Shown here piece by piece: positions 57,031 through 64,000 of a DNA stretch of 64,000 nucleotides. Under the pieces are notes generated by a model that worked only from the letters and a program-made list of their open reading frames with translations, was not told the origin of the DNA and ran no database searches. This stretch comes from Accumulibacter sp. (GTDB taxonomy: Bacteria; Pseudomonadota; Gammaproteobacteria; Burkholderiales; Rhodocyclaceae): NCBI RefSeq assembly GCF_023806635.1, contig NZ_JAMTDQ010000083.1, positions 1-64,000 on the forward strand, written 5' to 3'. The position numbers were made by a program, and so were the translations under genes. The first letter of the stretch is position 1, and every line of letters starts with the position of its first letter.

Positions 57031-58089
57031 TCAGGAACCCGGATGCCAGGGAACCCGCTGCCCGTGGAAGTCGTCGAGCAGCCCTCCGAGTTGCGGCAGC
57101 AGGCCGTTGCTGCGTGCCTCCAGCCAGCAGCGGACGCGATCGCCACGAGCGCCCGGCAGTGCCTCTTCGATCAGCTCGCGCGCCACCGCGAGGTCATTGA
57201 GCTGGCCCAGCATTTCCTGCAGTCCGCTGGCTGCGAGGTGGTACTCGCGCAACAGGTCGCCAGGGAACAGTGGCGCGAAGAACTCGAGCGCATAGCGCAG
57301 GCGCTTGTACGCGACGCGCAGACGATGACGCGCGGCCGCGTCGCCACCCGATGCCTCCTGCGCCAGCTGCCAGACCTTGCGCGCGCGCTTGTCGAGGCAG
57401 CGGGGAGCAAACAGGTCCAGACGACGGGTGTCGCGCTCGGGCAGGGCCAGGACGGCGGCCGTGAAGTCGAGCAGCAGGCGTGAGTAGTCGCCCGCACTCA
57501 GCACACTGCCCGCCACCTGGCGATTGACGGCACAGCGTCGGCGCGCGTAATCGGTCAGTTCATGCGCCTGCGGGCATTCGGGGAAGGCGGCGAGGATCGT
57601 CGGCAAGGTCTCCGCAAGGAAGACGTCCCAGTTGCGGGTCTCGCCGAGTTGCCTCGCCAGCGCCTGCCAGAGCGGATCGAAGCCGGCCACGAAGGCCTCC
57701 GGGAGGCGCGGCTTCCAGACGCGAATCGCCGACCGCAGACGACGGATGGCAACCCGCGCCTGATGCACGAACTCGGGGTCATCGCTCTCGCAAACACCCC
57801 TTTCGTTGCTCTGCAAGTGCCTGAGGCAAGCCAGGGCGATCGTGCGAAAGCCGGCAGTAACGCTCATGCTGGCGTCGGTGTCGACTGGTGCGGCCTTGAC
57901 GACCTGCAGCGGTTGCCCGGCCAGCACACCGCTGCCGCGCTGGAACTCGCTCGCCGGTTCCGGGTTGTCGTGGCCGGTCCTGGCCACACGCTGGCGCAGC
58001 GGCTTGACCTCGGTCCGCGAGCGATGCGTGGCGAGGCGGCTGGCAACGCCCGGCGTCAGCGACAGATTGAGTTCGGTTTCCATGCTCAT
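57031..58089 (-). CDS. CHAD-domain protein with vestigial CYTH N-terminus
   Basis: A 352-residue protein. Residues about 78-340 are a CHAD domain, a helical, His/Arg-rich fold that binds polyphosphate in granule proteins; the hallmark PEFVHQARVAIRRLRSA is at 105-121 and RHRLRVAYKRLRYALEF near 248. The first 35 residues (METELNLSLTPGVASRLATH) look like the opening of a CYTH domain, with the ExExK motif decayed to ETELN. The rest of CYTH (normally about 200 residues) is absent. The ATG at 58089 has an AGGAG site. It heads a leftward cluster and is preceded by a sigma-54-like promoter. Confidence 0.85.
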   Translation of the reverse strand: MSMETELNLSLTPGVASRLATHRSRTEVKPLRQRVARTGHDNPEPASEFQRGSGVLAGQPLQVVKAAPVDTDASMSVTAGFRTIALACLRHLQSNERGVCESDDPEFVHQARVAIRRLRSAIRVWKPRLPEAFVAGFDPLWQALARQLGETRNWDVFLAETLPTILAAFPECPQAHELTDYARRRCAVNRQVAGSVLSAGDYSRLLLDFTAAVLALPERDTRRLDLFAPRCLDKRARKVWQLAQEASGGDAAARHRLRVAYKRLRYALEFFAPLFPGDLLREYHLAASGLQEMLGQLNDLAVARELIEEALPGARGDRVRCWLEARSNGLLPQLGGLLDDFHGQRVPWHPGS

Positions 58090-58190
58090 CGTGAAGCTCC
58101 TGAAGATTGAACTGGCATCACAGCCACGGCTTTGCGAGGCAGGCGGCGTTTCCCGCAGGATGGCGCCACAACATCTCGGCAATCGGATAC

Positions 58191-58207
58191 AGCACGAATC
58201 ATGCCAA
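58191..58207 (-). promoter_or_regulatory. Candidate sigma-54 promoter upstream of the CHAD cluster
   Basis: Reading leftward: TTGGCATG, four bases, GTGCT, with GG and GC separated by exactly ten bases (consensus YTGGCACG N4 TTGCW). One mismatch at -12. Initiation near 58181 gives a leader of about 90 bases. A sigma-54 activator gene lies 2.7 kb away. Confidence 0.45.
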
Positions 58208-58741
58208 AACGGACAGGACGCAAACAATCGAGAAAAATCAGACCTTCAGGTGCCATTGCAGACAACCGGGCCGATCCCTGACGGGTGCAACAAATTGAAC
58301 GCGAAGCCCCCGTCCGGACGCTCATCAGCGGCCGATTTACGTCATGGAAACAGTGACTTGTGGGCCTCCAGCGAGGCCTCGCGATGAGTGGAAAGGTTAC
58401 ACCGCCAGGAGAGCAGGGATGGGCTCGCAATCGGGCGAACCAGACGCCACTGGCATCGCGGCGGGCGGGAGGCGGCAGCAGGGGCGGCCAATGCGTCGAG
58501 CGGCCGGTCGGCCGCTGCTGCGGCGGCATCGGTGGGGGCCAGGGCAGACATCGGCCGCACGACGGCTGCGTTGGCCCGCCCATGCTGTGGCGCACCACGC
58601 ACGACGCGCCCGACGGCTCGGGCGACCGCAGCATGGCGCCGCCGCGACGACTGCGCCACCCCGCACGCGAACGAGTGCGGCGGCGGAGCGCGGCGCGCGG
58701 CGACAGGTTGCAGTCGCTCGCGCGCCGCGCAGCGCCGTGGG
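58208..58741. other. Intergenic region between CHAD cluster and DUF47 gene
   Basis: About 530 bases with no convincing gene. ORFs in several frames encode Arg/Gly/Pro-rich sequence typical of GC-rich noncoding DNA. No clear terminator or RNA gene seen. It probably holds upstream activator sites for the sigma-54-like promoter and the end of the pit-DUF47 transcript. Confidence 0.4.
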
Positions 58742-59398
58742 TCAGCAGAGCTTGACGACGATGTCGAGCAGCGTGCTGTTGCAGATGTTCAGCCGATCTC
58801 CGGCGCGCAGCAGCTGATTGTAGATTTCCTTGCGGCGAAAGATGTTGTGGAAATCGTTGTCGTTGAACAGTTCGGCGAGTGCTCGCCGGTGGGTGCGCGT
58901 CAGGTTGCGCACCGCCTTGTCGGACTTCTCGGCGTCGGCGCGACCCGCTTTCGGATCGTTCGCCAGGCGGCCGTAACCCGCGGCCACTGCCTCGGCACCG
59001 TCCTTGAGGCAGACCGCCATCTCCAGGCAGTACTTGTCGGCCTTCAGGGCAAGCACATCCGAGTCCATTTCGACGACGATCGTCTTGCAGCTATTGACGA
59101 TCTCGTCGAGGTTGATGATCGCCCGGTGCAGATCCTCGCGGTCGATCGGCGTCGAGAAGGCTTCGTTGAGCAGCGTCAGGTTGCGCACCTTGAGCCGGTC
59201 CCCCTCATATTCGGCATCGACGATCCGCCTGGCGACATCGGCCGTACCGGAGCCCATGTAGTCGACCAGCAGCGAGGCGCTGTGGCCAACCTGTGCGCTC
59301 TGTTCGGCGAGCAGCGCGAAGAAGTTCGGAACCTTCGGGAAAACGCGGTGCAGGATGCGGCGGGTCAACGAAGTCGATGCGGTGGCGGCGTTGGACAT
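58742..59398 (-). CDS. DUF47 family PhoU-like phosphate transport regulator
   Basis: A 218-residue helical protein of the DUF47 (TIGR00153) family. Diagnostic blocks are FPKVPNFFALLAEQSAQVGH, TPIDREDLHRAIINLDEIVN and the C-terminal FRRKEIYNQLLRAGDRLNICN. It lies two bases after the pit stop and is almost certainly co-translated. DUF47 proteins regulate low-affinity Pit transporters, by analogy with PhoU for the Pst system. It is complete and likely cytoplasmic. Confidence 0.9.
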   Translation of the reverse strand: MSNAATASTSLTRRILHRVFPKVPNFFALLAEQSAQVGHSASLLVDYMGSGTADVARRIVDAEYEGDRLKVRNLTLLNEAFSTPIDREDLHRAIINLDEIVNSCKTIVVEMDSDVLALKADKYCLEMAVCLKDGAEAVAAGYGRLANDPKAGRADAEKSDKAVRNLTRTHRRALAELFNDNDFHNIFRRKEIYNQLLRAGDRLNICNSTLLDIVVKLC

Positions 59399-59400
59399 GT

Positions 59401-60441
59401 TCAGGCCTTTAGGAGAAAGAGGTTGACGATGGCGAAAGTCTGAATGGCAACCAGGGCCGAGCCCGGGATGGTGATCAGCCAGGTGATGCCGATATCCTTG
59501 GCCTTCTTCCAGCGAACGGCCTTCGGCCGCTCCGAGGCACCGATGCCCATGATCGAGGTCGAGACGACGTGCGTCGTGGATACCGGCGCGCCGATCACCG
59601 ATGCCGTGAGGATGACGACGGCCGAGGTCAGCTGAGAACTCAGGGCATGGATCGGCCGCACCCGGTAAATTGCGAAACCGAGCGTGCGGACGATGCGCCA
59701 GCCGCCCGAGAGGATGCCGAGCGTGATCGCGATCGCGCAGGCCAGCATCACCCAGAACGGCACCTCGAAGCTGGGAATGAAGCCACCGAGCAGCAGTGCC
59801 AGCGTCAGCATGCCCATGCTCTTCTGCGCATCGTTGGCACCGTGCGAGAAGGCGAGCCCGGCGGCGGTGAAGAACTGCGCGTAGCGCAATCCCTTGTTGG
59901 CCGACGGCGTGGCGGTGAACAGGAGGATGTTCAGCAGGCGCAACATCAGGAATCCCGCCCAGAAGCCGATGATCGGCGACAGCACGAGACTTGCCAGCAC
60001 CTTCATGATGCCCGTCAGCTGGCCGTGCATCATCTGCGAGAATCCCCAGACGACGTTGTCCACACCGGCGGAGACGACGACGGCGCCGATCAGCCCGCCG
60101 ACCAGTGCGTGCGACGACGACGAGGGAATGCCGAAATACCAGGTGGCGAGGTTCCAGACGATGGCGCCGACCAGCCCGCTGATCAGGATGGCGAGCGAGA
60201 GGACCGCCTGCACATCGCCGAGAGTGACGAACTTGCCGATCGTGTTGGCAACCGCCGTCCCTCCCAGCAGGGGCCCGAGGAACTCGAAAGTGCCGACGAT
60301 GATCACCGCCTGGATGGGCGTCATCGCGCGCGATGCGATGATCGTCGCAACGATGTTCGCCGCATCGTGGAAGCCATTCGTATAGTCGAAGAAGAGGACG
60401 ATGGCGACCGTCAAGATCGTCAGGATCAGCAATGTGCTCAT
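59401..60441 (-). CDS. pit: Low-affinity inorganic phosphate transporter (PiT family)
   Basis: A 346-residue PiT-family symporter with about ten transmembrane helices. Signature sequences are FFDYTNGFHDAANIVAT (about 18-34), SSSSHALVGGLIGA (about 106-119) and the inverted-repeat AFSHGANDAQKSMGML. It takes up phosphate (often as a metal-phosphate complex) with protons or sodium, and can run in reverse to export it. It is the first gene of a pit-DUF47 unit, a normal arrangement, and is divergent from the sigma-54-like promoter region. Confidence 0.95.
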   Translation of the reverse strand: MSTLLILTILTVAIVLFFDYTNGFHDAANIVATIIASRAMTPIQAVIIVGTFEFLGPLLGGTAVANTIGKFVTLGDVQAVLSLAILISGLVGAIVWNLATWYFGIPSSSSHALVGGLIGAVVVSAGVDNVVWGFSQMMHGQLTGIMKVLASLVLSPIIGFWAGFLMLRLLNILLFTATPSANKGLRYAQFFTAAGLAFSHGANDAQKSMGMLTLALLLGGFIPSFEVPFWVMLACAIAITLGILSGGWRIVRTLGFAIYRVRPIHALSSQLTSAVVILTASVIGAPVSTTHVVSTSIMGIGASERPKAVRWKKAKDIGITWLITIPGSALVAIQTFAIVNLFLLKA

Positions 60442-60865
60442 GCAGCGGCCCTATGATTGTTGTCTTGGATTCCCTCGCACCCGGCAGGCGCTGAGTGGTC
60501 TCGCAAGCATGATCCGTGCCACACGAGCAGAAAACGATCTTGCTATATTGAATCAGACACTTGGAAATCCATCCCGGCTTCTCGAGCAGTCACCATGGGG
60601 GTGTAACGAAATGCACTGGAATCCACGCGTATGGCACGTAAATTGCGGTTTTCCAGTTCTTCTTCAGTATCTTGGTCAAACGCGTCACGAAGGCAGCGAA
60701 ATGTCGACTGCGCACACCCCCTCTCAGGGTGCCGGTGACTGCGCCGGTGGAGGCCGCTGGCGGTCCGCTGCGGGGGGCTTGCCGCCGGAAGCTCGTCGGC
60801 GACGCGCGACGTTCGCGGTCAGCGGTGCTGCGTCGCGGAGCACGGCAAGGCCGTCGCTCCGCCGA
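60442..60865. other. Intergenic region between pit and the sigma-54 regulator gene
   Basis: About 420 bases between the regulator (ending 60866) and pit. It contains AT-rich sequence at about 60535-60560 that may hold the leftward pit promoter, and a strong rightward sigma-54-type promoter at 60632. No gene with recognisable product is present; small ORFs after the promoter are uncharacterised. Confidence 0.45.
60632..60646 (+). promoter_or_regulatory. Candidate orphan sigma-54 promoter
   Basis: TGGCAC (60632-60637), five bases, TTGC (60643-60646), with the exact GG-N10-GC spacing of a sigma-54 promoter. It points rightward, into the 3' end of the sigma-54 activator gene. No conventional gene lies downstream. 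It could drive a small RNA or an antisense transcript. Confidence 0.55.
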
Positions 60866-62296
60866 TCAGGGCTCGGTTCGCGTCGCGCGCCGCGCCAGTC
60901 GCCTGTTCAGTGCCGGCCGCGAAAGGCCGAGCAGGGTCGCGGCGACCCCCTGATTTCCCTTCGCCCGCTTCAGTGCCTCGGCGACCAGCGCTTCCTCGAC
61001 TTCGTCGAGCGTCGGAAAGCGACCGGGGATGAGGATCGGCATTTCGCTCGCCGCGTCAATCGCCGCAGGCTCGGCGCCGGCCTTCTGCTGCTTCTGGATG
61101 GCCTGACGGAAGCTGTCCATCGCCAGGATCGATCCGCCGCGGTGCAGCGCCATCGCATTGAAGACCATCGCCCGCAGTTCGCGGACGTTGCCAGGGAAAT
61201 GGTGGTTCGAGAGCAGGGTGATGAGCTCGTTCGACGGCTCCGGCGCCGGCTTGCGGATCAGTGCCGCCGCCTCGTCGAGGAAGTGCTGCAGGAGCAGGGG
61301 GATGTCCTCCTTGCGCTGGCGCAGCGGCGGCACCTCGATCTGATGCACCGAGAGACGGAAGAAGAGATCCGATCGAAAGCGGTTCTGCCGCATCATCTGT
61401 GCCAGGTTGCAGTTCGTCGCGCAGACGACGCGCGCGTCGCTCGGCCTTGCGACGTCCGAGCCCAGCGGGAAGTACATGTGCTCCTGCAGCAGGCGCAACA
61501 ACTTCACCTGCGACGCCATCGACAGGTCGCCAATCTCGTCGAGGAACAACGTCCCCCCGGCGGCCTGGGCGATGAGCCCGGCGCGCGACTGGTCGGCGCC
61601 GGTGAAGGCGCCCTTCCTGTGACCGAACAGCGTGTCCGAGAACAGGGTGTCGTCGAGACCGGCGACGTTGACCTGCACGAACTGGCCGCCAAGACCGCTG
61701 AGCTTGTGCAGGGCATGCGCGAACATCTCCTTGCCAGCGCCGGTCTCGCCGCAGATCAGCACGGGCTCCGCGGTGCCGGCCACCGCCTCGAGGTACTGGA
61801 AGAGCGCCCTCATCTTGCGGCTGTTGGTGACGATGCCGGTGAAAGCCTCGTTGTCCTGCAGGCAATCCGACAGCAGATAGCGCTTGAGGACTCCCATCTG
61901 CCGCCGCAGCGAGTGCACTTCCAGCGCATGCCGCACGCTTGCCACCAGCCGGCTTTCCTCGACCGGCTTGACGAGATAGTCGAACGCGCCCTCCTTCATG
62001 CTGCTGACCGCGGTCTCGACATCCTGCGCCGCCGTCATGACGATCACCGGGACCTCGGGGTAGAGGTGGACGATGTCCGGCAGCAGCTTGCTGCCGCTGA
62101 CGTGCGGCATCGAGAGATCGAGCAGCAGCGCGCTCGCCGGCTGCGCCTCGAGGGCCGGCAAGAGGTTCCGGCTGTCGGCGATCATCTCGATCCGGGGGAC
62201 GCCGGCACTGCGCAGGACGGTGGCGGTCGCGTGCAGGACCGACTCCTCGTCATCGACGAGAAAGACCGGCAGGCTGGAAAACGGCTTCTCCTTCAT
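60866..62296 (-). CDS. NtrC-family sigma-54-dependent response regulator
   Basis: A 476-residue regulator. Receiver domain 10-125 with phospho-acceptor D60 (LLLDLSMPH). AAA+ domain with Walker A GETGAGKE (183-190) and the sigma-54-contacting GAFTGA loop (229-234), then GTLFLDEIGDL. C-terminal Fis-type HTH (NQGVAATLLGLSRPALNRR). It follows the kinase gene without a gap and should be its partner. Intact GAFTGA means it can activate sigma-54 promoters. Targets are not known. Confidence 0.93.
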   Translation of the reverse strand: MKEKPFSSLPVFLVDDEESVLHATATVLRSAGVPRIEMIADSRNLLPALEAQPASALLLDLSMPHVSGSKLLPDIVHLYPEVPVIVMTAAQDVETAVSSMKEGAFDYLVKPVEESRLVASVRHALEVHSLRRQMGVLKRYLLSDCLQDNEAFTGIVTNSRKMRALFQYLEAVAGTAEPVLICGETGAGKEMFAHALHKLSGLGGQFVQVNVAGLDDTLFSDTLFGHRKGAFTGADQSRAGLIAQAAGGTLFLDEIGDLSMASQVKLLRLLQEHMYFPLGSDVARPSDARVVCATNCNLAQMMRQNRFRSDLFFRLSVHQIEVPPLRQRKEDIPLLLQHFLDEAAALIRKPAPEPSNELITLLSNHHFPGNVRELRAMVFNAMALHRGGSILAMDSFRQAIQKQQKAGAEPAAIDAASEMPILIPGRFPTLDEVEEALVAEALKRAKGNQGVAATLLGLSRPALNRRLARRATRTEP

Positions 62297-64000
62297 TCAT
62301 TCCTCCGTGGCAATCGGCAGATCGACGCGGACCGTCGTCCCGAGGTCGGCGTTCGATTCGAAGCGCATCATCCCGCCGTGCCGGTCGACGATCGACGACG
62401 AGATCGACAGTCCGAGCCCGGTGCCGCCACTCTCCGCCTTGGTGGTGAAGAAGGGCTCGCCGAGTTGCGCCATCACATCCTCGGGAATTCCCTTTCCCTG
62501 GTCCGCCACCTCGACGACCAGCCGGCCTTCCGCCGGGATCGCCCGCGCCGAGACGCGGACCGAACGGCTGCGCTCTGGCAGCGACTCGAGTGCGTTGACG
62601 ATGATGTTGATGAACACCTGTTCGAGTTGCTGCACGTTGCCGCGAACCAGCGGCAGCGAATCCGGCAGGTCGAGCGCGAAGTGGTCGGTACACTTCCTGA
62701 TCCGGGTGTCGAGCAACGTGGCGACGGCGAGCAGGATCCGGCCGACGTCCGCCGGCTCGTCCATGTGGCCGCGATCCTGCTTGCCGAGATGCTTGAGATT
62801 GTCGACGATCTTCTGGATCCGCTTGGCGTTGCCGGCGATGTCACTCATGCCGCGGACGATCGTCTGGCGTGCCTGCGGGAAACCCAACCCGCCGAGCATG
62901 AACGCCCCCTGCTCCTGCTCGTACTCGTCGAGAATCGGCAAGGCGTCGTTCCAGATTCGCGCCAGCACGCCGGCATTCGCCAGGATGGCATGGTTCGGGT
63001 TGTTGATCTCGTGCGCGATGCCGGCCGACAGCACGCCCAGCGAAGCGAGCCGCGAACTGCGGATCGCCTGCCACTGCAGCTTGCGGTTCTCGGTGATGTC
63101 GCTGATCACCACCATCGCGGCCTTCACCGTCGTCGCCGTGCTGATCGGTACCATCCTGACCTCCCACCAGGTGTCACCGGTGGCGAGATACTGCAGATGC
63201 TCGATCCGCCCGCTGGCGAAGACCCGCCGCAGTCTCTGCAGATACTCCGGGCGCACTTCGGGCGGCAGGATCAGCGATGAGCGCTTCTCACCCGCAGCGC
63301 CCGCCGGATGTGGCCAGGGCCGGTTGCTGAGCAGGATGTTGGCCTCGCCATCGACGGTGAAGATGAGGTCGGGCGAGTGGTTGAAGAGCGTGCGCAACCT
63401 GGCCTCGGAGTCACGCAGTGCATCCTCGGCCAGCTTGTGCTCGGTGATGTCCTCGAGAAAACCGACGATGCGGACCAGCTCGACCCCGCGCTCATGCACC
63501 GGAAAGCCGCAGACTCGCAGCCAGCGCGACGCCGGATCGCCGCCAGCGAGCGGCAGCACGATGCTGAAGTGCCCTCCCTCGCGCCGCAGCTGATCGACCG
63601 CAGCGACGAGTCTGGCGCGATCGTCCGCCGCGAAGACATCGAACAGGACAGCCGGCGTCGGCTCGTCGAGGCCAATCGGCTGTCCGGCGATGCTCCTGAA
63701 CGCCGGGCCGATGTATTCCAGCCGCGCGGCGTCGGGGCTGATCGCCCAGAAAACGACATCGACCGTCTCCGCCAGTTGGCGGAAGAGCTCCTCGTGTTCG
63801 TAGATCGTTTGCGTCAGCCGGATTCGATTGTCCATTTCGCGCCGGCTGCGCACCAGATACAGGACGAGGAGCGCGGTACACACGAGGCCTCCGAGCAGCA
63901 CCGACCAGTGCGCCTTGGTGAAGGCCTCGGCACTCCGGAAGGTGTGCGTGGCGACACAGGTCACCGTCCACTGGCGGTCCCCCACCGGCATCGTCACCAC
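62297..64000 (-). CDS. Sensor histidine kinase (5' end outside window)
   Basis: At least 567 residues; the start lies beyond the right edge. The visible N-terminus (RQWTVTCVATHTF) looks like the end of a CHASE sensor followed by a transmembrane helix (about 27-49, VLLGGLVCTALLVLYLV). Three PAS-like segments follow (about 65-360). HisKA contains GIAHEINNPNHAI, and HATPase_c has VADQGKGIPEDVM and GGTGLGLSISS. The stop is directly adjacent to the NtrC-type regulator start. An input of the CHASE type suggests a periplasmic or extracytoplasmic ligand. Confidence 0.9.
   Translation of the reverse strand: MVTMPVGDRQWTVTCVATHTFRSAEAFTKAHWSVLLGGLVCTALLVLYLVRSRREMDNRIRLTQTIYEHEELFRQLAETVDVVFWAISPDAARLEYIGPAFRSIAGQPIGLDEPTPAVLFDVFAADDRARLVAAVDQLRREGGHFSIVLPLAGGDPASRWLRVCGFPVHERGVELVRIVGFLEDITEHKLAEDALRDSEARLRTLFNHSPDLIFTVDGEANILLSNRPWPHPAGAAGEKRSSLILPPEVRPEYLQRLRRVFASGRIEHLQYLATGDTWWEVRMVPISTATTVKAAMVVISDITENRKLQWQAIRSSRLASLGVLSAGIAHEINNPNHAILANAGVLARIWNDALPILDEYEQEQGAFMLGGLGFPQARQTIVRGMSDIAGNAKRIQKIVDNLKHLGKQDRGHMDEPADVGRILLAVATLLDTRIRKCTDHFALDLPDSLPLVRGNVQQLEQVFINIIVNALESLPERSRSVRVSARAIPAEGRLVVEVADQGKGIPEDVMAQLGEPFFTTKAESGGTGLGLSISSSIVDRHGGMMRFESNADLGTTVRVDLPIATEE

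Noticed and set aside
58320..58345. Sequence partly resembling a Pho box upstream of the CHAD cluster
   Set aside because: Only one half-site is close to CTGTCAT and the 11-base periodicity is absent.
58360..58755. 131-codon ORF in the gap between CHAD and DUF47 genes
   Set aside because: Gly/Arg-rich composition, no start context and overlap with the end of the DUF47 gene.
60401..63280. A 959-codon plus-strand frame over the regulator and kinase genes
   Set aside because: Antisense to intact two-component genes and without recognisable domains. The sigma-54-like promoter is kept separately because it does not depend on this frame.

Overview
The window looks like the chromosome of a GC-rich betaproteobacterium, most likely of the Rhodocyclaceae / Candidatus Accumulibacter type. 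This is inferred from gene content and order: the ndk-rlmN-pilW-rodZ-ispG-hisS-yfgM-bamB-der block, a DctSR-controlled TRAP transporter, PEP carboxylase, a methylmalonyl-CoA decarboxylase, a Pit/DUF47 phosphate pair and a polyphosphate-type CHAD protein. No database comparison was possible. I found no rRNA, tRNA, CRISPR array or complete insertion sequence.

Left part (1-8.5 kb), accessory DNA. A leftward operon encodes a DUF499 ATPase, a DUF3780 protein, a VapBC-type toxin-antitoxin pair and a DUF1156 adenine methyltransferase. These are parts of a predicted anti-phage locus whose remaining gene, probably a helicase, would lie outside the window. The toxin-antitoxin pair sits inside the operon, has its own sigma-70-like promoter and is coupled by ATGA overlaps to the methyltransferase. 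A pRiA4b ORF-3 family gene, a short tandem TGGGGTA repeat and a small exported ORF follow.

8.5-22.3 kb. An AttH/CrtC-like protein, a cyclic-nucleotide-gated MscS-type channel, moeA, moaA, two rSAM/arsenosugar-type transferases, an FGE-fold protein without the catalytic cysteines, a giant CheB-CheR-PAS-GGDEF-EAL signalling protein overlapping a small CxxC protein, and a low-molecular-weight phosphatase.

22.3-32.0 kb. A compact leftward housekeeping operon, ndk to der, with mostly 1-10 base overlaps and an extended -10 promoter in front of ndk.

32.1-38.0 kb. dctPQM (C4-dicarboxylate TRAP transporter) with a textbook terminator-like hairpin between dctP and dctQM, divergent from a DctS/DctR-like two-component system across a shared dyad.

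38.0-55.3 kb. scpB, kup (with a (GAA)10 microsatellite in its leader), tilS, accA and a SulP transporter run leftward. A membrane TIR protein coupled to an OmpA-like lipoprotein, then ppc, run rightward. alkA-type glycosylase, a universal stress protein and a second SulP paralogue run leftward. The two SulP-STAS-cNMP paralogues bracket bicarbonate-using enzymes (AccA, Ppc).

55.4-64.0 kb. A phosphate/polyphosphate-flavoured region: two all-helical proteins of unknown function, a CHAD protein with a vestigial CYTH N-terminus, DUF47 plus Pit, and a sigma-54 two-component system. Two sigma-54-type promoter matches lie in the intergenic regions of this block.

The best candidates for undescribed biology are the TIR/OmpA envelope pair, the toxin-antitoxin-embedded defence operon, and the CHAD plus helical-protein cluster with putative sigma-54 control.
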